This document shows positions 1 to 8,231 of a DNA stretch of 64,000 bases, in pieces; position 1 is the first letter of the stretch; each line of letters opens with the position of its first letter. This DNA is from Fodinibius sp036381435. Its GTDB lineage: Bacteria > Bacteroidota > Rhodothermia > Balneolales > Balneolaceae. A model generated the notes under the pieces. The model saw nothing but the letters and a program-made list of their open reading frames with translations, ran no database searches and was not told where the DNA came from. Location: positions 1 through 64,000 of the forward strand of contig DASVCW010000023.1 of assembly GCA_036381435.1 (NCBI GenBank), written 5' to 3'. Position numbers and translations under genes: made by a program.

Positions 1-339
1 GACAAGGAGCACTATGATCTGTATGCGTTTACTATCATGCCCAACCATGTGCATTTAGTTTTTCGACACCTTAATATTTCAAAAAGCAGCGAGTATGGCG
101 TAACCAGTATTATGCAGAGCATCAAATCTTATACTGCTTTAAAATGCAATAAGGTTTTAGGCAGAAAAGGTGTTTTCTGGCAGTCGGAAAGTTATGATCG
201 TGTTATCAGAGATCAGAATGAATTGGAAAAAACGATTCGTTATACTTTAAATAATCCTGTAAAGGCAGGATTAATTGATCATTGGCAAGAGTGGTCCTAT
301 CACTATTGTAAACCGGAATTTAAAGAAAGTTTTTTGTAG
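1..339 (+). CDS. REP-associated (RAYT/Y1) transposase, 3' part
   Basis: The reading frame is open from the first base, so the N-terminus lies outside the window; 112 residues are visible. The HUH motif PNHVHLV is near the visible N-terminus. It is followed by the segment around FWQSESYDRVIRD, which carries the presumed catalytic tyrosine region, and by TLNNPVKAGL, a typical RAYT C-terminal signature. Proteins of this family are single-strand HUH endonucleases of the IS200/IS605 type that act on palindromic REP elements. The stop codon TAG lies inside the first arm of a palindromic element (about 335-358), so gene and repeat are physically fused. The family call is firm; activity cannot be judged from a partial gene. 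Confidence 0.85.
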   Translation, partial: DKEHYDLYAFTIMPNHVHLVFRHLNISKSSEYGVTSIMQSIKSYTALKCNKVLGRKGVFWQSESYDRVIRDQNELEKTIRYTLNNPVKAGLIDHWQEWSYHYCKPEFKESFL

Positions 340-488
340 GGCGGGCATCTTGCCCGACTGGGAAAGATTATAAGCTATTCCCGAAGTTTTGTAAGGGGGT
401 ACTAATCTCTGAAATAAGAAGATTCTTCAAGTTCTAGAATTTTAACCGTTTTAACGTTCATTCAAGACGGGCAGGATGCCCGTCCTAC
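335..488. repeat. REP-like element of the RAYT gene (two hairpins)
   Basis: Two short palindromes, GTCGGGCAaGATGCCCG-type, bound a stretch of about 150 bases: CGGGCATCTTGCCCG at about 343-357 and GACGGGCAGGATGCCCGTC at 466-484. A related copy with the same hairpins and the same spacing occurs at 41682-41830 with no transposase, including the shared inner phrase TTAACCGTTTTAA. The element begins at the transposase stop codon and ends just before the neighbouring gene. It is probably the non-autonomous unit mobilised by this RAYT family; that is inferred from the association. Confidence 0.8.
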
Positions 489-491
489 AAA

Positions 492-1241
492 TCACTCCTC
501 CTGGCTGCCTTTCACCACTTGGAGATATTCTCGAATTCGTTCAGCATTCACTCCCATATCACCCCTGCCTATTCGTGAAACTGAACGGACATCAATTTTA
601 CTTTGTCCCCTGGTTTGTGCCGTATCAACGCGGATAACAATGTCATCTTTAAAGCCAAACCATGCAAGTTCATCTGTTGCTTCAATGACTCCCGTTTCTT
701 TGCTGTATGAAACGATACCCTCCCACGGCATCTTTAAAGCAGCTGAAAGGGCTCGTTTAAAGGCCCGGGGATAAGGAATATCCAGATAAAGGGTTTGAAT
801 TTTAGGATAAAACTCTTTTTGGATAGTCGCTATTTCAGCTCCCTCATATTCAACAGAATTAGGAGCTTCAGTCCTTAAAGCAACGATTTCAACAAAATGA
901 GGCGGATTTTCAATATCGGTAGTGATGTCGTGTATAGGGGGTGCCTGCTGGCCTCTGATAAACCAATAACTGATAAATACCATCACTAATATGCTTAATA
1001 TGGCTCCTGTTACGGCCATTCCCTTTCGCCTTTTGTGTTTTCCTGCAAAAGCAAAAATAACGGCTAATGCTAATCCAAAGATTGCCAGTAATGCGCTGGC
1101 GGGAATCAAAAATTTAAAAGCGGTTCCAAGACTCCACCATTCCCATTGGTAGCCGTAGCCCGAAAAAAGCAACAACAACACGGCTATGATTGAAATTACT
1201 CCGCTTGAAATGGCCCATTTAGACCGTCTCTTCTGTCCCAT
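492..1241 (-). CDS. DUF1499 domain membrane protein
   Basis: A 249-residue protein. The N-terminal third has three hydrophobic segments (about residues 12-30, 40-66 and 76-95). The C-terminal part matches DUF1499: HDITTDIENPPHF opens the domain, PYPRAFKRAL and ATDELAWFGFKDDIVIRV lie in the middle, and IDVRSVSRIGRGDMGVNA near the end is the family's best-conserved block. The function of DUF1499 is not established. It is the last gene of the minus-strand run that begins with speD, 36 bases after the exporter gene, so cotranscription is possible. The start ATG at 1241 fits the first membrane segment. Confidence 0.8.
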   Translation of the reverse strand: MGQKRRSKWAISSGVISIIAVLLLLFSGYGYQWEWWSLGTAFKFLIPASALLAIFGLALAVIFAFAGKHKRRKGMAVTGAILSILVMVFISYWFIRGQQAPPIHDITTDIENPPHFVEIVALRTEAPNSVEYEGAEIATIQKEFYPKIQTLYLDIPYPRAFKRALSAALKMPWEGIVSYSKETGVIEATDELAWFGFKDDIVIRVDTAQTRGQSKIDVRSVSRIGRGDMGVNAERIREYLQVVKGSQEE

Positions 1242-1277
1242 TGTTGTACCCTTTATTGTTTTAACCTATAATAATTT

Positions 1278-2186
1278 CTACCTAACTTTTTTCATTAATA
1301 CAACCCTTTTCAACTGAATCAATACAACAGAAATCAGAATCAGTAGCATTCCCGAAAGCTGATAAAAAGTGAGTGTTTCATTGAATATCGCTACCCCGAT
1401 CAGTACGGCGACCAAAGGCTCTACGGTAGCAGTGATTGATGCACGGCTGCTTTCAATTTTAGAAAGGCCAACAGTGTATAGCCAATAAGCTAAGGCAGTG
1501 GGGAAAAATCCGAGTCCGAGAATAATCAACCAAATCCGAAGGGAATCAAGCTGATCAACATCAATGGTCGGACTATTAACAGGCAACATCACCCCGGCCG
1601 CAAATAAGAAGGTATAGGTGATGACGGTCATGGGTTCATACTTTTTAAGCGCGTGTTTTCCAAAAACGCTGTATAGAGCATAGCCGAAGCCGGATCCAAG
1701 TCCTACTAATAATCCATACAATGAGATATTTTGTCCTCCAACAGGGACCGCACCCGTAACAAAAGCGCATCCGGTAATGGTAAGTATTAAAGCCGTTACT
1801 TTTAGTGATGTTAGTGGCTCTTTGAAGAATATTCGCGAAAAGATAACCACAAAAGCAGGTCCTGTGTATAATAAAATAACCGCTACTGAGAGAGAAACTT
1901 CTTCAATTGCCGTAAAGTAACACCAGTTAAAAAATACGATGCTAAAGATGCCCGTCCCTATGAAACTGAACGAATCTTTGAAGTCAATTTTCAGCAAGTT
2001 GGGATTTTTTACTGCCAGAAAAATGACTAACATGACGGCAGCACAAACTACCCGGAGGGTCACTATCTGCAAAGCGGTAAAACCGGCAGCGGACAGTTCA
2101 TCAACATATAAACCGATTGTCCCCCATAGTACGGCTCCAAAAAGGACGAAACTATAGGCGAGTCGATTTGTAGAGGCGAAATTCAT
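1278..2186 (-). CDS. DMT superfamily (EamA) exporter
   Basis: A 302-residue polytopic inner-membrane protein with about ten hydrophobic helices in two repeated EamA halves (roughly residues 10-140 and 155-290). Typical EamA phrases are VLWGTIGLYV in helix 1, YTGPAFVVIFSRIFFKEPLT at the end of the first half and ATVEPLVAVLIGVAIFNETL in the second. EamA proteins export small metabolites, and the substrate cannot be read from sequence. It follows speE after 63 bases that carry an imperfect palindrome. Placement behind polyamine genes makes polyamine-related export an attractive but unsupported guess. Confidence 0.8.
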   Translation of the reverse strand: MNFASTNRLAYSFVLFGAVLWGTIGLYVDELSAAGFTALQIVTLRVVCAAVMLVIFLAVKNPNLLKIDFKDSFSFIGTGIFSIVFFNWCYFTAIEEVSLSVAVILLYTGPAFVVIFSRIFFKEPLTSLKVTALILTITGCAFVTGAVPVGGQNISLYGLLVGLGSGFGYALYSVFGKHALKKYEPMTVITYTFLFAAGVMLPVNSPTIDVDQLDSLRIWLIILGLGFFPTALAYWLYTVGLSKIESSRASITATVEPLVAVLIGVAIFNETLTFYQLSGMLLILISVVLIQLKRVVLMKKVR

Positions 2187-2249
2187 GCGTAATTCATGAT
2201 ACGTGATTCGGCAGGGTTAAACATTTAAAAAAGCATCATGTATTACGCA
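2187..2249. repeat. Intergenic word-repeat palindrome (speE-EamA junction)
   Basis: The gap reads as near-repeats of 'CGTAATTCATGATACGTGATTCG' type words followed by their approximate complement (TGTATTACGCATCACGAA, about 2237-2254, running into the 3' end of speE). A transcript would fold into a long imperfect hairpin. Similar constructions made of other words sit in other gaps of the window. Function is unknown. Confidence 0.5.
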
Positions 2250-3104
2250 TCACGAATTTAAAATTTCATTAACAAAATTAGGTAAGGCAAAGCAGCTTTT
2301 ATGAATATCCCCATTATAATACTTCATCCCGTCCTCAAACTGTTTTAATCCTGATTCAGCGCGCTGTAAAGTTTTATCACTTAGCGGATCAGCCCCTTTG
2401 CTTGCGAAGGCAAACGACCACATACCGGCGGGATAAAGCGGGATATAAGCCAAATACATCATCGATTTTTCATAAATGCTGTCAAGGGCGCCAAAGACTT
2501 TATTCATACTTTGATGATAATCCTTCACCCACGGACTCTCAGTTTGAGCGGTTAAAATGCCGTCCTCTGAAAGGGCATCATAACATGCTTGCATAAAATC
2601 TTTTTCAAATAATCCTTCGGCAGGACCTACAGGGTCAGATCCGTCAATGATGATTGCATCATACGGCTTATCAACCTGTCCTACAAAACGAATACCGTCA
2701 TCAAAAATCACGTTCAGCTTTGGATTCTCCCAATCACCCAGTCCGGGAAAATGTTCTTTTGAGGCCCTTACAACCGCTTCATCAATTTCAACCATATCCA
2801 CTTCGTGTACGGTTGGGTGGCGCATTACCTCACGAGCCGTGCCCCCGTCTCCCCCGCCGATAATGAGCACTCGTTTAGGTTCCGGATGCGAAAAAAGTCC
2901 TATATGACTCAGCATTTCGTGATAAACAAACTCATCCTTTCCGGAGAGCATCACCATGCCGTCAATAGTCATCAAATTACCCCAGCTGTCAGTCTCAAAA
3001 ACCTCAACCTTTTGATAAGGTGTTTTTTCAGAAAAAAGTTGTTTGTTTATGCCAACGGTAAGCCCCGTCCGTCCATTGTAGAATTCGTTGTAGGATAAAG
3101 ACAT
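2250..3104 (-). CDS. speE: Spermidine synthase (aminopropyltransferase)
   Basis: Transfers an aminopropyl group from decarboxylated S-adenosylmethionine to putrescine, or in some bacteria to agmatine. The 284 residues match the usual length. The SAM-binding loop IIGGGDGGTAREV is at about residue 80, with VEIDEAVVRASKEHFP after it, and the active-site gate/catalytic segment IIIDGSDPVGPAEGLF at about 150. An N-terminal beta-domain precedes the Rossmann fold. It is third in the speD - arginine decarboxylase - speE order, which delivers both substrates. No agmatinase gene is present in the cluster, so the natural acceptor could be agmatine. Confidence 0.93.
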   Translation of the reverse strand: MSLSYNEFYNGRTGLTVGINKQLFSEKTPYQKVEVFETDSWGNLMTIDGMVMLSGKDEFVYHEMLSHIGLFSHPEPKRVLIIGGGDGGTAREVMRHPTVHEVDMVEIDEAVVRASKEHFPGLGDWENPKLNVIFDDGIRFVGQVDKPYDAIIIDGSDPVGPAEGLFEKDFMQACYDALSEDGILTAQTESPWVKDYHQSMNKVFGALDSIYEKSMMYLAYIPLYPAGMWSFAFASKGADPLSDKTLQRAESGLKQFEDGMKYYNGDIHKSCFALPNFVNEILNS

Positions 3105-3175
3105 TTAGTAAGTTGTGAGTTTTGAGTCTTGAGTAGTGTGAGTAGCTTACTCATCACATATTACTCGTTACGGAT
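3105..3175. repeat. Intergenic word-repeat palindrome (decarboxylase-speE junction)
   Basis: The 71-base gap consists of variants of TTGAGT/GTGAGT followed by ACTCAT/ACTCGT variants. The centre, TGAGTAgcTTACTCA at about 3141-3155, is a clean palindrome. It would form a hairpin in the leader of speE. No further signal is seen. Confidence 0.5.
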
Positions 3176-3685
3176 TTACTCATACCATAAAACTGCGGCG
3201 GCGAATGTTGAAGCACACTTCTCTACTTTATGCTCGATACCGATTGATTTTATCTCCCTAAGCTCCCGCTGGCGATACTCAAAAGCATCAACAACCATTT
3301 GACGGACGATGGTCTCCACATTTTCCAGTTCGCTATGATCTTCAAATTCCATAATTACCCCCGGCTGGGAATCATCTTCGGGAATGCCGACTGCAATGGC
3401 GGATGAAATATATCTTCCCGGAGTTGTAGAGTCGATAGTGGCATAAGCAAGCGGGATAAGTCCGCCTTTAGGTAAGTCAATTTCACTAATGTTGCGCTGA
3501 TCGGCCGCTGGTGGTAAAATGCTGCTCATCCGCATCAGGTTGGTATCGCCCACACCGGCATTTAACAGTGCATTATCAAAAGCATTGAGTCGCGTCCTTC
3601 CTTCCGAAGCCCCTTTTACAAGGCAGAAGATGTTAGGGGTGTTAACCATGGTTTGTATCAAAACAGAAGATTCCGGCTTGTTCAT
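3176..3685 (-). CDS. pdaD: Pyruvoyl-dependent arginine decarboxylase
   Basis: Decarboxylates arginine to agmatine using a covalently bound pyruvoyl group made by self-cleavage. The 169 residues are the usual size for the archaeal-type family. The processing site is visible in NLMRMSSILPPAA (about residues 50-62), where cleavage before the serine yields the pyruvoyl end. GLIPLAYATIDSTTPGRYIS and EFEDHSELENVE are further family blocks. It lies between speD and speE on the same strand, which defines its role in polyamine synthesis. Bacteria more often use PLP-dependent SpeA, so the type is notable. The gene has its own word-repeat palindrome on each side. Confidence 0.92.
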   Translation of the reverse strand: MNKPESSVLIQTMVNTPNIFCLVKGASEGRTRLNAFDNALLNAGVGDTNLMRMSSILPPAADQRNISEIDLPKGGLIPLAYATIDSTTPGRYISSAIAVGIPEDDSQPGVIMEFEDHSELENVETIVRQMVVDAFEYRQRELREIKSIGIEHKVEKCASTFAAAVLWYE

Positions 3686-3797
3686 ATATTAAAATTGTGT
3701 ATTCGTGTATTTGTGTATTTGTATATTCGGTAATTCGGTATTCGTAGGCGCGCTAAACCGAATAACGAATACACGAATAACGAACAACCAATAACTG
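3686..3797. repeat. Intergenic word-repeat palindrome (speD-decarboxylase junction)
   Basis: The 112-base gap is built from GTATTCGTGTATTTGTG-like words, then CGAATAACGAATACACGAAT. The arms meet around 3740-3755 at TAGGCGCGCTAAAC. The arms are imperfect but extensive. The element would form a long stem between the coding regions of one operon. Function unknown. Confidence 0.5.
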
Positions 3798-4202
3798 TTA
3801 AGCTTTCGAATTTTCAAAAAGTGGTTTAAAGGGCAGCTTTTCTCCCGGATTAACTCTAAACATCCCCCGCTTCATCTCCATACTCGAAATATTTTTTGAT
3901 TCAAAGTCTTCCTTAAGATGTTCCTGAATCACCCAGGGATCAATCGTCTCTCCGCAGGTAAAGATATCAACGGCGGCATAATTGTATTCGGGCCAGCTGT
4001 GAATCGAAACATGAGATTCCGCAATCACTACCACGCCGCTCACACCGTGGGGACTAAATTTATGAAAATCATGTGAGATGATCGTGGCTCCCGATGAACG
4101 GGTAGCTGCTAAAATGGATGATTCAATAAAATCAACATCATTGATTTTGTCTGAATCACAATCATAAAATTCTACCAGAATTTGGCGGCCAAGTGCTTCC
4201 AT
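3798..4202 (-). CDS. speD: S-adenosylmethionine decarboxylase proenzyme
   Basis: Makes the aminopropyl donor for spermidine synthase. The 134-residue length is that of the short bacterial/archaeal class. The self-processing site is in VVIAESHVSIHSWPEYNYAA (about residues 58-77), where cleavage between the glutamate and serine of ES generates the pyruvoyl group. VDIFTCG supplies the conserved catalytic cysteine. It is the first gene of the minus-strand polyamine run and is divergent from the E1 dehydrogenase gene across 262 bases. Confidence 0.93.
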   Translation of the reverse strand: MEALGRQILVEFYDCDSDKINDVDFIESSILAATRSSGATIISHDFHKFSPHGVSGVVVIAESHVSIHSWPEYNYAAVDIFTCGETIDPWVIQEHLKEDFESKNISSMEMKRGMFRVNPGEKLPFKPLFENSKA

Positions 4203-4464
4203 TTACTTGTTTCCTTTAATTTTAAATGTTGAGAACATAATACATGAATGAAAAGTTTATTGGTCGATGGTAAAAAGGAATATGCTGCAAACGGTTAGGG
4301 CCTTTAAAAAAAATATTTCAAATTTCAAGACAACTGGACTTTGCAACACAGAAAAAATACCTTCCAATAAACTTTGCTAAACAATCATACTTTTTCAATT
4401 AAATTGTCAGTGACCAAAACTTGATCACAAGAAAAATAAATTACGTAATTTCTCAGAATAATTA
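4203..4464. other. Divergent intergenic region speD / E1
   Basis: These 262 AT-rich bases must hold the promoters for both divergent genes. I see no convincing -33/-7 pair, riboswitch fold or palindrome, and no open frame. The plus-strand ATG at 4465 has no strong Shine-Dalgarno sequence. Confidence 0.4.
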
Positions 4465-6450
4465 ATGATTCAAACTGAAAAAAAATTAAATAATCAGCAG
4501 GCCCTTCGCACCTATCGTGATCTGCTGCTTCCGCGGCGAATTGAAGAGCGTATGCTTAAGCTTTTGCGCCAAAATAAAATTAGTAAGTGGTTCTCGGGCA
4601 TGGGGCAAGAAGCTATAGCCGTCGGCACGGCAACCGCTCTGGATGAACAGGATTACCTCTTGCCTATGCATAGAAACCTGGGCGTTTTCACCACCCGCGG
4701 CGTTGATCTCTACCGGCTTTTTTGTCAGCTTTTGGGAAAAGCTGATGGATTTAGCGGCGGTCGCGAACGGTCTTTTCATTTCGGAGTTCCGGAAAAACGC
4801 ATTGTAGGAATGATCTCTCACCTTGCCGCCACCATGCCTGTGGCTGACGGACTTGCTTTAGCATCAAAATTGCGCGGCAGCAAGTTTATAGCATGCAGTT
4901 TTTGCGGTGACGGAGCGACCAGCGAAGGCGAATTCCATGAGGCCATGAATCTGGCTGCCGTTTGGGAATTGCCGGTTATCTTTATGATCGAAAATAACGG
5001 TTATGGCCTCTCCACTCCTACCAACGAGCAATTTGCTTGTGAAAATTTAGTTGACCGCGCAAAAGGCTACGGCATGCGAGGCGTCCAAATTGACGGTAAT
5101 AATATCTTTGAAGTGATGGATGCCGTAACCCAGGCAAAATCAAACGCTCTAAAGGGTGAGCCGACGCTGATCGAAGCCAAAACCTTTCGCATGCGGGGAC
5201 ATGAAGAAGCTTCCGGAACGTTTTATGTACCCGATGAAAAATTTGAAGAATGGAAAAAGAAAGATCCCATCGACCGTTATTCCCAATGGCTGAAAAGTGA
5301 AAAAATCGTTTCCGGTGATGATGAACTGGCTTCCATTCAAGACGAAGTCGATCAGCAGTTTATGCCGGAACTCGAAAAAGCCCTGGAAGCGGACGAACCT
5401 GTTTTTGACCGTCAAAAAGAAGAACAATCTGTTTTCGTACCGGTTAAACTCCCTTCCTCACCTAAGACCAACGGTTCAACTTCTGAAAAACGTTTTGTGG
5501 ATGCGATTCAATTTTGCCTGAAACAGGCTTTTGAGAATGATGATGAACTCATCATTATGGGGCAGGATATCGCAGAATATGGAGGTGTTTTTAAAGTTAC
5601 AGAAGGATTTGCAGAACAATTTGGCAAAGAACGAATTCGCAATACCCCTATCATTGAAGCAGGGGTATTGGGCGCGGCCGTGGGCTTAGCGCTTGAAGGA
5701 TTCAAACCGGTTGTTGAAATGCAGTTCTCCGACTTTATCTCCTGCGGATTCAACCAGATTATCAATAATATTTCCAAAGGCCATTATCGCTGGATGCCGC
5801 CGTTGAACATTACAATCCGGGCTCCACACGGAGCGGGTGTCGGTGCAGGCCCTTTTCACTCACAATCCCCCGAAGGCTGGTTCATGCAGCATCCGGGCTT
5901 GAAAATAGTCGTTCCGGCAACGGTTGAAGATGCCCAGAATCTTCTTTACAGTTCGCTTTATGACCCCAATCCTGTACTCTTCTTCGAACACAAAAAGCTC
6001 TATCGCAGCATTCGTGAGATTACTCTGGACCAGTGTGTTCCTGAAGAATTAGGTAAGGCGAAGATACGACGTGAAGGATATGATGCAACAATTGTCACTT
6101 ACGGAATGGGAGTCCATTGGGCACAGGAACTGGCTGAAGAATATGCCGGAAAAGGCGTGGAATTGGAAATTGTAGATCTGCGTTGCCTGGTTCCTCTCGA
6201 TTTTGAAAGCGTTAAAAAGTCGGTAGCCAAAACAAACAAAGTACTGTTGTTGCAAGAACCTTCTATCACCCTGGGGCCGCTGAGTGAACTTTCCGCTCTT
6301 ATTACTGAAGCCTGCTTTGAAGAACTGGATGCTCCCGTCATGCGTTGTTCTTCGCTGGATATTCCGGTTCCCTTCAATCCTAATCTGGAAAAAGGCTATC
6401 TGGCAAACGCCCGCATGGAGGAGGTTTTGGAGAAGTTGCTGGCTTATTGA
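4465..6450 (+). CDS. Fused alpha-beta 2-oxoacid dehydrogenase E1
   Basis: The 661 residues contain both E1 subunits in one chain. The alpha part (about 1-320) has the thiamine diphosphate motif GDGATSEGEFHEAMNLAA ... IENNGYGLSTP. The beta part (about 345-661) has QDIAEYGGVFKVTEGF, NTPIIEAGVLGAAVGLALEG and QFSDFISCGFNQI. Such E1 enzymes decarboxylate branched-chain 2-oxoacids or pyruvate and acylate the lipoyl group of E2. The motifs do not settle the substrate. No E2 or E3 gene is adjacent, so partners must lie elsewhere. The linker between the halves is acidic and short. The gene is a single transcription unit here. Confidence 0.88.
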   Translation: MIQTEKKLNNQQALRTYRDLLLPRRIEERMLKLLRQNKISKWFSGMGQEAIAVGTATALDEQDYLLPMHRNLGVFTTRGVDLYRLFCQLLGKADGFSGGRERSFHFGVPEKRIVGMISHLAATMPVADGLALASKLRGSKFIACSFCGDGATSEGEFHEAMNLAAVWELPVIFMIENNGYGLSTPTNEQFACENLVDRAKGYGMRGVQIDGNNIFEVMDAVTQAKSNALKGEPTLIEAKTFRMRGHEEASGTFYVPDEKFEEWKKKDPIDRYSQWLKSEKIVSGDDELASIQDEVDQQFMPELEKALEADEPVFDRQKEEQSVFVPVKLPSSPKTNGSTSEKRFVDAIQFCLKQAFENDDELIIMGQDIAEYGGVFKVTEGFAEQFGKERIRNTPIIEAGVLGAAVGLALEGFKPVVEMQFSDFISCGFNQIINNISKGHYRWMPPLNITIRAPHGAGVGAGPFHSQSPEGWFMQHPGLKIVVPATVEDAQNLLYSSLYDPNPVLFFEHKKLYRSIREITLDQCVPEELGKAKIRREGYDATIVTYGMGVHWAQELAEEYAGKGVELEIVDLRCLVPLDFESVKKSVAKTNKVLLLQEPSITLGPLSELSALITEACFEELDAPVMRCSSLDIPVPFNPNLEKGYLANARMEEVLEKLLAY

Positions 6451-6804
6451 AAAATTAGATGCTTAAATAATCTACTTCACGCGTTTATGGATTAATTTTT
6501 AGTTTTTTATTTTTTTACGATAAGCGATCAAAAGTACATCTCTGTCATTTTGAGCGGAATCCTGATGGTATCAGGATGAAGTCGAGAAATCTCATCCACT
6601 ACGAATAAACTGCTGGTTTAAAAAGGATAGGATTTCTCCACCTCCGAGCGAAAAATCACGCTCTCCAGTTGAAATAATAATTTAATATGACTTTAATGAA
6701 CATGGGAGTATTTTTTAACCGGTAAACGCGTTCTACTCCTTATGAAATAAGGATAATCTGCTGAAATTATTGTAGATACTCCTGTTTATATATATAGTTG
6801 TTTA
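6451..6804. repeat. Noncoding gap with 'GTCATTTTGAGCGGA' inverted element
   Basis: No gene is seen. From 6542 the sequence GTCATTTTGAGCGGA ... GAGAAATCTCATCC is followed by a reverse-oriented partner, GGATTTCTCCACCTCCGAGCG (about 6629-6648), making a MITE-like inverted pair of about 125 bases. A small internal palindrome, TCCTGATggtATCAGGA, lies at about 6560-6576. Relatives occur at 39518-39545, 47032-47150 and 55552-55692. The element may also act as a bidirectional terminator between the convergent genes. Confidence 0.5.
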
Positions 6805-7383
6805 TCAATAACCAACCGGAAACTCAATAGTTATTTTGTATACTCCTACGGCATCCCCGGAGATGTTCAGATTCGATAACTTCTTACTTAAGCTGGCTCT
6901 TACGGTTTTGTTCTTAACCCCTACTGACACTTTATTCTGAGATTGATCAATGCCGATGGTATAGACACCATCCATGGGAAGTATCTTGCTATTTATCTCT
7001 TTTTCCCACTTATCAAGCTGAATAAGAGTAAATTGGCCATTTAGTATCTCCATATCGGCAATAGAAACTGAATACCCTTGGTCCCGTAGTCGAGATAACA
7101 TCTCTGTAATTAGTTTCGAATTTGAAAGAACTTCTTTGGCCTTCTCCTTTTGACTTTCCGGTTGGGTAAGATAAATTGCCAATTGGCCTGCTTCATTAAT
7201 AAACAGGCCTCCGAAGCCCAATATTTGCTGCGCTAAGCCCATCAAACTGTCCGAGGGAGTGATCTTTTTAGCCTTTGCATATGGCGGGGTCGCCCAATCT
7301 TCATTTGAATTTGTTGGCGTGGAACAAGCCCATGCAAACGTTGCAACTATGCTGAGTACAAGTATTAATTTGACGGTTTTCAT
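6805..7383 (-). CDS. Putative lipoprotein of unknown function
   Basis: The 192 residues begin with a lipoprotein-like signal (KLILVLSIVATFAWACS), with Cys near residue 20 as the probable lipidation site. The mature part is soluble and mixed alpha/beta. I do not recognise a family. It stands alone between two gaps. The end, GVYKITIEFPVGY, resembles an extracytoplasmic beta-sheet edge, but no motif supports an activity. Confidence 0.65.
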   Translation of the reverse strand: MKTVKLILVLSIVATFAWACSTPTNSNEDWATPPYAKAKKITPSDSLMGLAQQILGFGGLFINEAGQLAIYLTQPESQKEKAKEVLSNSKLITEMLSRLRDQGYSVSIADMEILNGQFTLIQLDKWEKEINSKILPMDGVYTIGIDQSQNKVSVGVKNKTVRASLSKKLSNLNISGDAVGVYKITIEFPVGY

Positions 7384-7508
7384 AGTAACCTCCTCTATTT
7401 ATTTTGATACCCCTCCCTTTTTCAAACTTTAGAAAAAAAAGCACTTATGCAAATAGTATTGTGCATATATTAAATATCCTGGCTATAACTATCATTCTTA
7501 ACAATCTG

Positions 7509-8231
7509 CTACATCGGCGGAACCCGCCCGTGCTGAGGTTTGACCAGCATCTCCTCGACAACCGTTCGCGGTGATAATTGGGTGAGTATAACTATTAGCC
7601 GGGCAATGTCATCGGGATCAATTAATAAATCACCCTTAATCGATGAACCTTCCCACGAGGTGGATTGCGTTTGACCCAGGTTTATAGCGGTCACCCTGAT
7701 TTCTGTCTCCATTAATTCTTGTCGAAGGGAGCGGGTGTAACCCAGTAAAGCGTGTTTTGAAGCTGAATAAGCCCCGCTGTCTTTGAGTCCCTCTACCGCT
7801 CCCGCCGAACAGATGTTGACGATCAAAGCACTCTTTTTGGCCTTTAAAGCTTTTAAAAAGAGATTGGTGATATGAACGGCAGAATATAAATTAGCCTGAA
7901 TCTGTTCCTCAAACTCCTCATGTGTGGTCTCTTCTAATGGCTTAAGCAGAAAAGAACCGGCGTTATTGATGATGGTTTTCGGAGATGGAAAGCCATCAGG
8001 CAAAGTTATAGCATCCACCGCCTGTGTATTGGTGATGTCGCAAGCAATAATTTCAATTTTATTGTCGCCCTCTGCCCTGCATAACCTTTTTGTCTTTTCA
8101 AGACCTTCTTCAGTTCGGGCGATGAGTAGTAATGCGTAGTCTGTTTCTTTGGCAAAAGCCAGGGCAATTTGACGCCCGATTCCCCGGCTCGCGCCGGTGA
8201 TCACTACCGAATGATGTTGCTCATCACCCAC
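7509..8231 (-). CDS. SDR-family NAD(P)-dependent oxidoreductase
   Basis: 240 residues with the classical short-chain dehydrogenase pattern: cofactor loop TGASRGIGRQIA at about residue 12, NNAG at about residue 90, catalytic Ser in NICSAGA, and YSASKHALLGYTRSL with the Tyr-x-x-x-Lys pair at about residue 155. The substrate is unknown; sepiapterin- or 3-oxoacyl-reductase-like members look closest. It starts with GTG at 8231, which overlaps the TAG stop of queE by one base (TAGTG), so translational coupling is likely. Confidence 0.88.
   Translation of the reverse strand: MGDEQHHSVVITGASRGIGRQIALAFAKETDYALLLIARTEEGLEKTKRLCRAEGDNKIEIIACDITNTQAVDAITLPDGFPSPKTIINNAGSFLLKPLEETTHEEFEEQIQANLYSAVHITNLFLKALKAKKSALIVNICSAGAVEGLKDSGAYSASKHALLGYTRSLRQELMETEIRVTAINLGQTQSTSWEGSSIKGDLLIDPDDIARLIVILTQLSPRTVVEEMLVKPQHGRVPPM

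Noticed and set aside
3686..3797. CRISPR-like repeated words
   Set aside because: The words vary and have no regular spacer length, and no cas gene is present; they form a palindrome instead.
4203..4464. Possible SAM riboswitch upstream of speD
   Set aside because: No conserved riboswitch core is visible in the gap.
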